Assembly: GCA_937915765.1 (NCBI GenBank)
Contig: CALGHE010000032.1
Span: 1-13,513 of the forward strand
Reading direction: 5' to 3'
DNA: 13,513 nt
Source of the DNA: an uncultured Bacteroidales bacterium
GTDB lineage: Bacteria > Bacteroidota > Bacteroidia > Bacteroidales > Paludibacteraceae
Shown here piece by piece: positions 6,596-13,461 of this stretch (the first letter of the stretch is position 1; every line of letters begins with the position of its first letter). The position numbers and the translations under genes were made by a program. A model generated the notes under the pieces. That model had not been told where the DNA came from, ran no database searches, and saw nothing but the letters and a program-made list of their open reading frames with translations.

Positions 6596-8236
6596 ATGAA
6601 CTTAAAAAAAATTGCTCTATACATAACTCTGTCGGCAATAACAATAGCCAACACATTTGCAGGAACTAACATACTCGTAGGCAAAAACAGCTCGGTTGAC
6701 GGCTCCACGTTCTGCACCTATTCGGCAGACTCGTACTATCTGTACGGAGAGCTGAGCCACTACCCTGCATCCGAGTATTCAAAATACACCATGCTCGACA
6801 TCTACGGCTGGGACACTCGCAAATATCAAGGCAAAATAAAGCAAGTGCCGTTCACCTACGCTGTACTGGGCAACATGAACGAGCATCAAGTGTGCATAAC
6901 AGAATCTACATTCGGCGGAAGGAAGGAGCTAATAGACTCAACCGGGATAATCGACTACGGCAACCTCATCACCATAACCCTGCAACGTTCAAAAACGGCG
7001 AAAGAGGCACTGCAGACCATGACAGAGCTTGTAGAAGAGTACGGCTACTGCAGTTCGGGCGAAACATTCACAATTGCAGACCCTAACGAGATATGGATAA
7101 TGGAGATGATAGGCAAAGGGCCGGACATAAAAGGAGCAGTCTGGGTGGCGGTGAAAATACCGGACGACTGCATCAGCGCTCACGCCAATCACTCCAGAAT
7201 AACAACCTTCCCGCTAAACGACAGGGCCAACTGCATGTATTCTAAAGATGTAATCTCTTTTGCAAAAGAGATGGGATACTACGAAGGGAAAAACAGAGAC
7301 TTCAGTTTCTCAGACGCATACGACCCAATGTCTTTCACCGCGCGCAGGTTCTGCGACTCGCGCGTGTGGAGCGTATTCCGCAAGCTAGCTCCTGACATGG
7401 ACAAATACGCAGACTACATACTAGGCAAGTCCGACGAGCGCCTGCCGCTATACGTGAAGCCGGAAAAAAAGATTTCCATGCAAGAACTAAAGAACTTGAT
7501 GCGCGACCATTTTGAAGACACTCCGCTGTCTATGACAAAAGACCCTGGAGCAGAGCCGTTTGACGCGGCATTCCGTTACGCTCCGCGCGAATGGAGCATC
7601 GACGGAACGACCTATTTCAACGAGAACCCCATCGCAGGCCCGCAAAACGCATTCTCTTTCGTGGCCCAGATGCGCAACTGGCTGCCTAACATGGTTGGCG
7701 GCGTGTTATGGTTCGGCGTGGACGACGCGACGTTCACCGTTTATGTGCCAATATACTGCGGCACGACCGAAATACCGGAATGCTTCAGAGCCGGCAACGG
7801 CAGCTTGCTGAAATTCTCTTGGACCTCAGCCTACTGGGTTTTCAACTGGGTATCAAATATGGCCTACGCCAAATATAACTACATGAGCGAAGATATTAAA
7901 AAGGTACAGCAAGAGCTAGAGAAGAAATTCGAAGACAACTACGAAGTAATCGAAGTTGCGGCAAAATCCCTATACACAAAATCTCCCGAATACGCAAGCA
8001 GGTTCCTAACGGAATACTCCACAAACCAGTCTCTTATTGTAATCGAGCAATGGAAAGCTTTGGGTGAGTTCCTTATGGTAAAATACACCGACGGAAACAT
8101 TAAACAAGAACGCAAAGGCAAATTTATAGACAACGGCTGGGGCGTTCCGGAAAATATCCAAAGGCCTGGATATTCAGAATGGTTTTACCGCCAAATCATA
8201 AACGAAACGGGCAACAAATACAAGATGCCTGAATAA
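6596..8236 (+). CDS. peptidase C69 (dipeptidase)-family protein with the nucleophile Cys replaced by Gly
   Basis: The protein has 546 residues, a normal length for the long secreted C69 proteins of Bacteroidota. A signal peptide (MNLKKIALYITLSAITIAN, then TFA) precedes GTNILVGKNSSVDGS. C69 landmarks are easy to see: VLGNMNEHQVCITESTFGGR, ISAHANHSRITTFPLND, DPMSFTARRFCDSRVWSVFR and a long C-terminal region. In active members the mature N-terminus is Cys-Thr-(Thr/Asn), and that Cys is the catalytic N-terminal nucleophile. Here the position holds Gly23 (GGA, 6662-6664). The next cysteine is Cys40 in STFCTYSADS. The protein is therefore either a non-catalytic relative or uses another residue. All other blocks look intact and there is no frameshift, which argues against ordinary decay. 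It follows the M23 gene by 60 nt. Confidence 0.9.
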   Translation: MNLKKIALYITLSAITIANTFAGTNILVGKNSSVDGSTFCTYSADSYYLYGELSHYPASEYSKYTMLDIYGWDTRKYQGKIKQVPFTYAVLGNMNEHQVCITESTFGGRKELIDSTGIIDYGNLITITLQRSKTAKEALQTMTELVEEYGYCSSGETFTIADPNEIWIMEMIGKGPDIKGAVWVAVKIPDDCISAHANHSRITTFPLNDRANCMYSKDVISFAKEMGYYEGKNRDFSFSDAYDPMSFTARRFCDSRVWSVFRKLAPDMDKYADYILGKSDERLPLYVKPEKKISMQELKNLMRDHFEDTPLSMTKDPGAEPFDAAFRYAPREWSIDGTTYFNENPIAGPQNAFSFVAQMRNWLPNMVGGVLWFGVDDATFTVYVPIYCGTTEIPECFRAGNGSLLKFSWTSAYWVFNWVSNMAYAKYNYMSEDIKKVQQELEKKFEDNYEVIEVAAKSLYTKSPEYASRFLTEYSTNQSLIVIEQWKALGEFLMVKYTDGNIKQERKGKFIDNGWGVPENIQRPGYSEWFYRQIINETGNKYKMPE

Positions 8237-8319
8237 AAAAGGCAGTCTCGCAAATTACGTTCTGCAACTTTCTTGTTCTGAAAAATGCAGTAACAAGGCG
8301 AATAAGCCCTTGCCTATTT
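8237..8319. other. short spacer between the C69-like gene and the repeat array
   Basis: No gene is visible. A weak imperfect stem (CAAGGC at 8294-8299 with GCCCTTG at 8306-8312, one bulge) lies just ahead of the first repeat unit, but it is not followed by a T run, so it is not a convincing terminator. Confidence 0.3.
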
Positions 8320-8703
8320 GCCACTTTTAAGGAATACAATCCTTAAAATATGCCACTTTTGAGGATTTAGTTTCGTAAAATCAGCCACTTTCAAGGAATA
8401 CAATCCTTGGAATATGCCACTTTTAAGGATTTAGTTCCGCAAAATTAGCCACTTTCAAGGAATACAATCCTTAAAATATGCCACTTTTGAGGATTTAATT
8501 CCGTAAAATCTGCCACTTTTAAGGAATACAATCCTTAAAACATGCCACTTTTGGGGATTTAATTCCGTAAAATCAGCCACTTTTAAGGAATACAACACTT
8601 AAAATATGCCACTTTTGAGGATTTAGTTCCGTAAAATCAGCCACTTTTAAGGATTCAGCTCCGCAAAATTAGCCACTTTTGAGGAATACAATCCTTAAAA
8701 ACG
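8320..8703. repeat. array of twelve 32-bp units, two alternating types
   Basis: Units start with GCCACTTT at 8320, 8352, 8384, 8416, 8448, 8480, 8512, 8544, 8576, 8608, 8640 and 8672, exactly 32 bp apart with no indel. All units share GCCACTTT(T/C)(A/G)(A/G)GGA. Type A continues ATACAATCCTTAAAATAT and type B continues TTTAGTTCCGTAAAATCA with small changes. The order is A B A B A B A B A B B A, a 64-bp super-period. Type A contains the inverted repeat TTTTAAGGA-N6-TCCTTAAAA; type B keeps only GGA-N6-TCC with flanking T4/A4. Because 32 is not a multiple of three and stops are frequent, it is not coding. It is not CRISPR: there are no variable spacers. It ends just upstream of the promoter of the DUF4143 ATPase gene. 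Its function is unknown. Confidence 0.97.
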
Positions 8704-8711
8704 GCAAAATA

Positions 8712-8743
8712 TTTGGAATGCAACACAAAAAAACATACCTTTG
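8712..8743 (+). promoter_or_regulatory. consensus Bacteroidota promoter of the DUF4143 ATPase gene
   Basis: TTTG at 8712-8715, a 20-bp spacer and TACCTTTG at 8736-8743 match the TTTG-N19-21-TAnnTTTG consensus exactly. The start codon follows at 8769, so the leader is only about 18-20 nt. The -33 box lies inside a degenerate thirteenth repeat-like unit (8704-8735). Confidence 0.75.
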
Positions 8744-8768
8744 TCACACAAAATAAAAAAACAAACTT

Positions 8769-9890
8769 ATGATAAACCGAATACTAGCAGACAACATAAA
8801 AAAACAGCTTTTCCAATCAAAAGCAATAATACTAATGGGTTGCCGCCAAATAGGCAAGACCACACTATTAGAAAAACTGTTCAAAAACGACGAAGCCACA
8901 CTTTGGCTTAACGGCGACGACTTTGACGTGCGCGCGATGTTCGACAAACCATCAGCCGACAGGCTAAGAAGCCTGATAGGAAACAAAAAAGTCATCATTA
9001 TAGACGAAGCGCAACGCATAACAGACATCGGCGTAAAACTAAAGCTCATAACAGACCAAATAAAAGACGTGCAGTTAATAGCAACCGGAAGTTCCTCCTT
9101 CGACCTGAGCAACGAAATAAACGAACCGTTAACAGGCCGCAAAAGAGAATTTCAGCTATACCCTTTGTCTTTTGCGGAAATGGCCGAGCACCACGGGCTG
9201 CTCACTGAAAAAAGGCTGCTGCCGCACAGGCTGATATACGGATACTACCCCGCCGTTGTCACTGCAAATGGCGACGAAAAGGTAACGCTTAAGGAACTGG
9301 CTGACAGCTATCTATACAAAGACATCCTAAGATTCGGGATAATAAAAAAGTCCGAAAAGATAACAAAACTGCTTCAAGCCCTGGCTTATCAGATAGGCTC
9401 ACAAGTATCATACAGCGAACTTGCACAGCTTGTGGGCATAGACTCAAAAACAGTAGAGTCATACATAACGATTTTAGAAAAATCGTACATAATATTCCGC
9501 CTGAACTGCTTCAGCAGAAACCTCATAAACGAGCTGAAGAGCACCCGTAAAATATATTTTTACGACAACGGAATACGCAATGCCCTCATCGCCAACTTCG
9601 CGCAGCCAGAAATGCGAACCGACATGGGCGGCCTATGGGAGAACTTCATCATCAGCGAGAGGATAAAGCGCAACACATACCAGAACGTATGGGCGAACAA
9701 ATACTTCTGGAGGACAAAATATCAGCAAGAGATTGACTATATTGAAGAGAGCGACGGCAAACTCTACGCGTACGAATTCAAATACAACACGAACAAAAAA
9801 GTCAATGTGCCAAAATCGTTTTCCGAAACATATCCGGACGCGACGTTTCAGATTATAACGCCAGACAACATCGAAGACTTCGTGCTGTAG
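8769..9890 (+). CDS. AAA ATPase with DUF4143 domain
   Basis: This is a 373-residue cytoplasmic protein. The N-terminal AAA_14 ATPase shows Walker A GCRQIGKT (residues 24-31, Lys30), Walker B KVIIIDEAQ (Asp79, Glu80), the sensor-like IATGSSSFDLSN (about 104-115) and the LTGRKREFQLYPLSFAEM block typical of the family. A winged-helix-like segment (about 212-235, VSYSELAQLVGIDSKTVESY) starts the DUF4143 region. The C-terminus has GLWENF (288-293) and a restriction-endonuclease-like EIDYIEE...YEFKYN pattern (Asp323, Glu336, Lys338). Genes of this type are common and often multi-copy in Bacteroidales; no biochemical role is firmly established. It stands alone with its own promoter and terminator. 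The repeat array directly upstream may be its regulatory or target DNA, which is inference from adjacency. Confidence 0.93.
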   Translation: MINRILADNIKKQLFQSKAIILMGCRQIGKTTLLEKLFKNDEATLWLNGDDFDVRAMFDKPSADRLRSLIGNKKVIIIDEAQRITDIGVKLKLITDQIKDVQLIATGSSSFDLSNEINEPLTGRKREFQLYPLSFAEMAEHHGLLTEKRLLPHRLIYGYYPAVVTANGDEKVTLKELADSYLYKDILRFGIIKKSEKITKLLQALAYQIGSQVSYSELAQLVGIDSKTVESYITILEKSYIIFRLNCFSRNLINELKSTRKIYFYDNGIRNALIANFAQPEMRTDMGGLWENFIISERIKRNTYQNVWANKYFWRTKYQQEIDYIEESDGKLYAYEFKYNTNKKVNVPKSFSETYPDATFQIITPDNIEDFVL

Positions 9891-9930
9891 TCCAAAAATC
9901 TGACTCTCAGTTCATTCACAAAAACAGACA

Positions 9931-9969
9931 AAAAAAATAAGGCACCCCATCAGAGCGCCTTATTTTTTT
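9931..9969. terminator. bidirectional intrinsic terminator
   Basis: A perfect 13-bp stem (arms 9931-9943 and 9957-9969, AAAAAAATAAGGC with its complement) surrounds a 13-nt loop. Both strands end in seven T residues, so it can stop the ATPase gene from the left and the FadL-like gene from the right, fitting the convergent arrangement. Confidence 0.9.
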
Positions 9970-9981
9970 CGTCAGCAAAAA

Positions 9982-11472
9982 TCAGAACTTATAATTAACA
10001 CCAAGAGCAAACGCGAAATTTGAACGGCTGTAAGTGTCGCTACCGCCTATACCCAATCCCGCATAATCTTCAACCTTCTTAGTTCTGTCTTCATAATCAG
10101 TAAAGAAACCTGCAAGGTCAAAATTCAGGTGGTCATTAAGAGTATATCTCAAACCGAGACCAAAATTATTGTTGCTCTGATTGAAGTTCAAGTCAGTCAG
10201 ATAACCGTCAGACAAGCTGTACTGAGTTCTCAAATAACTTGCGCTCACAAGGAACGACTTGCATATATTCCACTCAACAGCAGCCGCATACTCCTTAGTG
10301 CCATGGTCTATTCTGTCCTGAGCGCCATTAGACAGTTCAGCATCCTTGTCAAAATAATAACGGTAGCCAAGACACAAAGTCCAGTTATCCACAAAATTAT
10401 AGTTCACGCCCAAAGCCCAAAGAGCAGGCACGTCAGAGCGAGACTTTTTTCCGTCAGGGAACATTCCGGTACCATCAACCTCAGTTTCGTTTTCCAGTTC
10501 GATCTTAGTAGCGAACTCGTAACGAGAAGCAACGTTAAGCCTCCAGAACTTAAAGTCAACACCAAGAATAGGAGCAACGCCCACCCCGGTCTGCTTGCAC
10601 TCAACCTCTTTATCGCCAGCAGCCTTTGCGCTATTTTCCATCTCAGCCGCAGCACCTCTTGCCTGAGCAGCCGCGGCAGCGTATGTAGCCGACATAGTCT
10701 CGTCGCCAGCATCTTTATACTGTTTAGCCGCAGCCTCAGCCTGAGCAGCCTGTCCGTTAAGAGTTTCAGCCATCTGGCTAAAGAAAGCCGGAGCAGCGAC
10801 CATCTGTCCGCCGGCTGCCTGCGGATTAATCTTTATATCACGTATATACCCCTCATATCTGTTAAGCGCATAGCTCACACGAGCGCCGGCCGAAGCCGAG
10901 AAGAAATCCGTAAACTTGTACGAAAAACCTAAAGTTGTTCCGACAATATACTGAGCCCCCTCCATGCTGCACTCTACAGAATATTTGTCTGCCGCAACCA
11001 TAGACATAGCCGGGCTTTGAGCCGCAGCCGCAGAAAGTTTCAGCGGGATATTAGACACCTGAGACTCAAAAGACGGAAGACCATTGTCATAAGTAGCCTT
11101 TCCGCCACCGCCAGAGACAGCAACATTCAGAGAAAGAGCCCAGTCCTTCTTTTTATAAACCGCCTGTAAACTTGGCACAAACGGAGCAACAGCCTTGCCC
11201 TCAAACTTCTTAGGCTCTTTGCCAAAGCCCTGATAGCTACTCTCTATATTCCTTTCCTGAAACGCGGTCTGAGCAGAAAACGAGATGTAGAAGCCGTCCT
11301 CCATAAATCCCAAACCAGCCGGGTTGCTGTATGCCGCATCCGCTTCTGTCGAAGCCTCGCGCGCAAAATTACGCTGATATGCAGCATGTTGATTCGTGTT
11401 AGTGGCTATGCCTCCCGCATAACCCACCGCTGAAGCCGCCACTGCGGCAATTGTAAAAAATACTTTTTTCAT
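9982..11472 (-). CDS. OmpP1/FadL-family outer membrane protein
   Basis: The protein has 496 residues with a signal peptide (MKKVFFTIAAVAASAVGYAG) and an early block ASTEADAAYSNPAGLGFMEDG, the NPAG(L) motif found near the N-terminus of FadL/OmpP1 proteins, which form outer-membrane beta barrels for hydrophobic compounds. The second half shows repeated amphipathic strands (LWALGVNYNFVDNWTLCLGY, LVSASYLRTQYSL, FGLGLRYTLNDHLNFDLAGF), and the protein ends in FALGVNYKF, the terminal aromatic expected for outer-membrane insertion. An unusual alanine-rich helical insert occupies about residues 225-287 (QAAQAEAAAKQYKD, YAAAAAQARGAAAEME), probably in an external loop or as an extension of one. The substrate cannot be told from sequence. 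It is transcribed toward the ATPase gene and shares its terminator. Confidence 0.92.
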   Translation of the reverse strand: MKKVFFTIAAVAASAVGYAGGIATNTNQHAAYQRNFAREASTEADAAYSNPAGLGFMEDGFYISFSAQTAFQERNIESSYQGFGKEPKKFEGKAVAPFVPSLQAVYKKKDWALSLNVAVSGGGGKATYDNGLPSFESQVSNIPLKLSAAAAQSPAMSMVAADKYSVECSMEGAQYIVGTTLGFSYKFTDFFSASAGARVSYALNRYEGYIRDIKINPQAAGGQMVAAPAFFSQMAETLNGQAAQAEAAAKQYKDAGDETMSATYAAAAAQARGAAAEMENSAKAAGDKEVECKQTGVGVAPILGVDFKFWRLNVASRYEFATKIELENETEVDGTGMFPDGKKSRSDVPALWALGVNYNFVDNWTLCLGYRYYFDKDAELSNGAQDRIDHGTKEYAAAVEWNICKSFLVSASYLRTQYSLSDGYLTDLNFNQSNNNFGLGLRYTLNDHLNFDLAGFFTDYEDRTKKVEDYAGLGIGGSDTYSRSNFAFALGVNYKF

Positions 11473-11536
11473 TGAATTTATATTTCAAAGCCGCACGATG
11501 AAAAGACACCATGCAAACCTCTTGTAAAAAACACCG

Positions 11537-11544
11537 CAAAAATA
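11537..11544 (-). promoter_or_regulatory. putative -7 promoter box for the FadL-like gene
   Basis: The minus strand reads TATTTTTG, matching TAnnTTTG, about 65 nt upstream of the ATG at 11472. No TTTG is found at the normal spacing upstream, so the call rests on the -7 element and position. Confidence 0.4.
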
Positions 11545-11758
11545 GTTGTGTTTGGTCAAATAATAAAGCATTCAAAAAAAATCCTCCATTATGACCATGA
11601 AATTCAACCAAAGGGCACAAACATTGGAAGATAATGAGAAAAAAAAACTATTTCGCACACAAAATTCCCAACAAAGAAACAAACCGTCGGGATAACCAGA
11701 CGAGAAGCAAGGTTCAAAGAAGAACCGCGCAAAAAACGCAAAAAAAAGTTCCAACCGC

Positions 11759-11789
11759 TTGTCTTTTTGCCTTTTAAATCATATATTTG
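11759..11789 (+). promoter_or_regulatory. putative promoter far upstream of the TetR gene
   Basis: TTG at 11759-11761, a 20-bp spacer and TATATTTG at 11782-11789 match the Bacteroidota promoter pattern. The next coding start on this strand is 12076, so a transcript from here would have a leader of about 280 nt or a separate small RNA. The rest of 11545-11758 is A-rich and shows nothing recognisable. Confidence 0.5.
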
Positions 11790-11825
11790 TCAACAATATA
11801 GGCATCATTTATAAATTTACATCTT

Positions 11826-11988
11826 TCAAAAGTCAGGCTAATGCAAGTACTTTGACACGTAAACTAATGGATTTTGCCTATGATTTTAAGTTTTGTTTTC
11901 TGATATCGAAAAGAATCTAATTCAAGACAAACTCCATAAATCAGGCCGAAATGATTCTGAAGTGCATTTTTATGGAAGTTGTCTTCAA
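11826..11988 (+). other. inverted repeats in the long leader before the TetR gene (possible structured leader or sRNA)
   Basis: Two stems can be drawn downstream of the promoter at 11759-11789. The first pairs 11826-11833 with 11849-11855 (TCAAAAGT with ACTTTGA, one bulge). The second is longer: 11921-11940 pairs with 11969-11988, 17 of 20 positions complementary, around a 28-nt loop. The region has no convincing reading frame on the plus strand, only ORFs of 17-21 codons. It could be an untranslated structured leader of the regulator, an independent small RNA, or the remnant of a lost element. Confidence 0.35.
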
Positions 11989-12075
11989 GTTCTCTCTGCA
12001 GTTTGTCTTTGCATAGCACACAAGAGAACACGGCGTCTGAAAACTGGAATTTCTGAAACCTAATATTGCGCACAA

Positions 12076-12672
12076 ATGAAAACTACAAAAAGTGAAATAA
12101 TAAGAAAAGCCGCCGGGCTTTTTGTCCACAACGGTTATCACGGAACTTCGCTTAACGACATAAGCGAGGCGGTAGGCATAAAAAAAGCCGGATTGTTCTT
12201 CCACTTCAAGAACAAAGAGGAACTGTACAAAGCAGTGCTGGAGCAGTACGTAACATCAATACCGTCGCCCAACATACTTTTCGAGGATAACATGCACTGC
12301 TCTCTGACCGAGTTCATAGAGGTCTTTTCCAACAAAAAGACATACTTTCTGAACACGATGAAAGACGTCATAGAGAAGGAGGAGATAAACTTCTCCCAAG
12401 CCATGTCCTTCCTTTTGGAAAGCGGCAGGCTGGACAGCTCTTGCCACGAAGCCATCAGAAACTTTGACAAGGAGATGCTGGAGGTTTGGAAGATAATCGT
12501 GCTGAAATCACAACAATCAGAAGAGACAACAAACAAATACCCTGCCGAACACATAGCCAACATCATATACATGGCGTACAAAGGGCATCTTATGAGCAAA
12601 GCTTTCGGCGCGGTAGAGCCGGACAAAAGCAAGGAACTACTGGAAAAGGCTTACGCTTTGTTCAAAAAATAG
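12076..12672 (+). CDS. TetR/AcrR-family transcriptional regulator
   Basis: The protein has 198 residues, a standard TetR length. The N-terminal DNA-binding domain is clear: EIIRKAAGLFVHNGYHGTSL, then NDISEAVGIKKAGLFFHF and KNKEELYKAVLEQY (about residues 7-57), where the recognition helix is around VGIKKAGLFFHF. The C-terminal ligand and dimer domain (about 60-198) is variable and gives no clue to the effector; it contains Cys75 and Cys123. TetR proteins usually repress adjacent genes. The nearest gene is the FadL-like porin about 600 bp away on the opposite strand, and the phosphofructokinase gene lies 234 bp downstream. No obvious TetR operator palindrome was found in either spacer, so the target is not known. 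Confidence 0.93.
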   Translation: MKTTKSEIIRKAAGLFVHNGYHGTSLNDISEAVGIKKAGLFFHFKNKEELYKAVLEQYVTSIPSPNILFEDNMHCSLTEFIEVFSNKKTYFLNTMKDVIEKEEINFSQAMSFLLESGRLDSSCHEAIRNFDKEMLEVWKIIVLKSQQSEETTNKYPAEHIANIIYMAYKGHLMSKAFGAVEPDKSKELLEKAYALFKK

Positions 12673-12702
12673 AGAATCTTAATGTAACAAGACACAAGAA
12701 GC

Positions 12703-12747
12703 AAAGTGCAACAAACCAGGACATAAACAGACCTTTCGTTGCACTTT
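12703..12747 (+). terminator. possible terminator hairpin after the TetR gene
   Basis: A perfect 10-bp stem, AAAGTGCAAC (12703-12712) with GTTGCACTTT (12738-12747), encloses a 25-nt loop and is followed by a T-rich stretch (TCTTAATTT). It starts about 30 nt after the TetR stop codon. The loop is long and the T run is interrupted, so this is weaker than the other terminators in the window. Confidence 0.5.
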
Positions 12748-12825
12748 TCTTAATTTGCTTGAAGAACACTCGCCACAAAAAACAAAGCTCCAAACAAAGA
12801 AATTTTAAATCTTCCCCTCTAAAAA

Positions 12826-12856
12826 TTGTATATTAAGAAAAAAAAAGGCAAATTTG
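12826..12856 (+). promoter_or_regulatory. possible promoter of the phosphofructokinase gene
   Basis: TTG at 12826-12828, a 20-bp spacer and CAAATTTG at 12849-12856 fit the TTG-N20-TAnnTTTG pattern with one mismatch (C for the first T). The leader would be about 40-45 nt before the ATG at 12907. The box overlaps a 10-bp palindrome, GCAAATTTGC (12848-12857). Confidence 0.4.
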
Positions 12857-12906
12857 CAGATGTTTTTTGACGAAATTTATCATTAACAATTTAAAATATT
12901 AGTACA

Positions 12907-13461
12907 ATGGCAAAAAGTGCATTGCAAATCGCAAGAGCTTCTTACCAGCCTAAATTGCCAAAGGCTCTTAAAGGCGGCATCGCTCTTAAAGAAGGACAAG
13001 CTACACAGTCTGTAGCTGACCAGGACGAAATCAAGAAATTGTTCCCTAACACTTACGGAATGCCGGTTGTGACATTCGAAGCTGCAGCAGAAAAAGTTTC
13101 TCTTCCAGCTATGAACGTCGGCGTTATCCTTTCTGGCGGTCAGGCTCCGGGCGGACACAACGTAATCTCTGGTATATTCGACGGGTTGAAGTCATTGAAC
13201 AAAGACTGCAAACTTTACGGTTTCCTTGGCGGTCCAAGCGGTTTGGTTGACCACAAATATATCGAGTTGACAGCAGACATCATCGACGAGTACCGCAACA
13301 CTGGCGGTTTCGACATCATCGGTTCTGGACGTACTAAGTTGGAAGAAACTTCTCAGTTCGATAGCGGTATCGAAATCTGCAACAAACTTGGAATCAAGGC
13401 TTTGGTTATCATCGGCGGCGACGACTCTAACACTAACGCTTGCGTTCTTTCGTTTCTGTAG
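12907..13461 (+). CDS. PPi-dependent 6-phosphofructokinase, N-terminal part only
   Basis: This reading frame of 184 codons encodes the start of a phosphofructokinase that uses pyrophosphate in place of ATP to convert fructose 6-phosphate to fructose 1,6-bisphosphate in glycolysis. Visible motifs are VILSGGQAPGGHNVISG (residues 73-89), LYGFLGGPSGL (103-113), GGFDIIGSGRTKLE (133-146) and IIGGDDSNTNA (168-178). The aspartate in GGDDS, where ATP-dependent enzymes have GGDGS, marks the PPi type. Long bacterial enzymes of this family have roughly 550 residues, so only a third is present. After ACVL the expected sequence is replaced by SFL and a stop (TAG), and homology is lost to the window end. 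This may reflect a contig-end assembly error or a real insertion. Codon use suggests high expression. Confidence 0.88.
   Translation: MAKSALQIARASYQPKLPKALKGGIALKEGQATQSVADQDEIKKLFPNTYGMPVVTFEAAAEKVSLPAMNVGVILSGGQAPGGHNVISGIFDGLKSLNKDCKLYGFLGGPSGLVDHKYIELTADIIDEYRNTGGFDIIGSGRTKLEETSQFDSGIEICNKLGIKALVIIGGDDSNTNACVLSFL

Noticed and set aside
8320..8703. CRISPR array
   Set aside because: The whole 32-bp unit is repeated with two alternating types; there are no unique spacers and no cas genes in the window.
8320..8703. End of an IS21-like or other insertion sequence, suggested by repeated CCACTTTT-type motifs
   Set aside because: No transposase (IstA/IstB or other), no paired inverted end and no target duplication are visible; the resemblance is only to a short motif recalled from memory.
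10129..10932. 267-codon plus-strand ORF opposite the FadL-like gene
   Set aside because: Serine-rich sequence generated by the complement of barrel-coding codons; the minus-strand frame has a signal peptide, the NPAG motif and a terminal Phe.
11864..12073. 69-codon minus-strand ORF divergent from the TetR gene
   Set aside because: Starts at GTG 3 bp from the TetR start, no promoter box found, no recognised domain, and it is read through the inverted repeat at 11921-11988; not strong enough to call, though a degenerate remnant remains possible.
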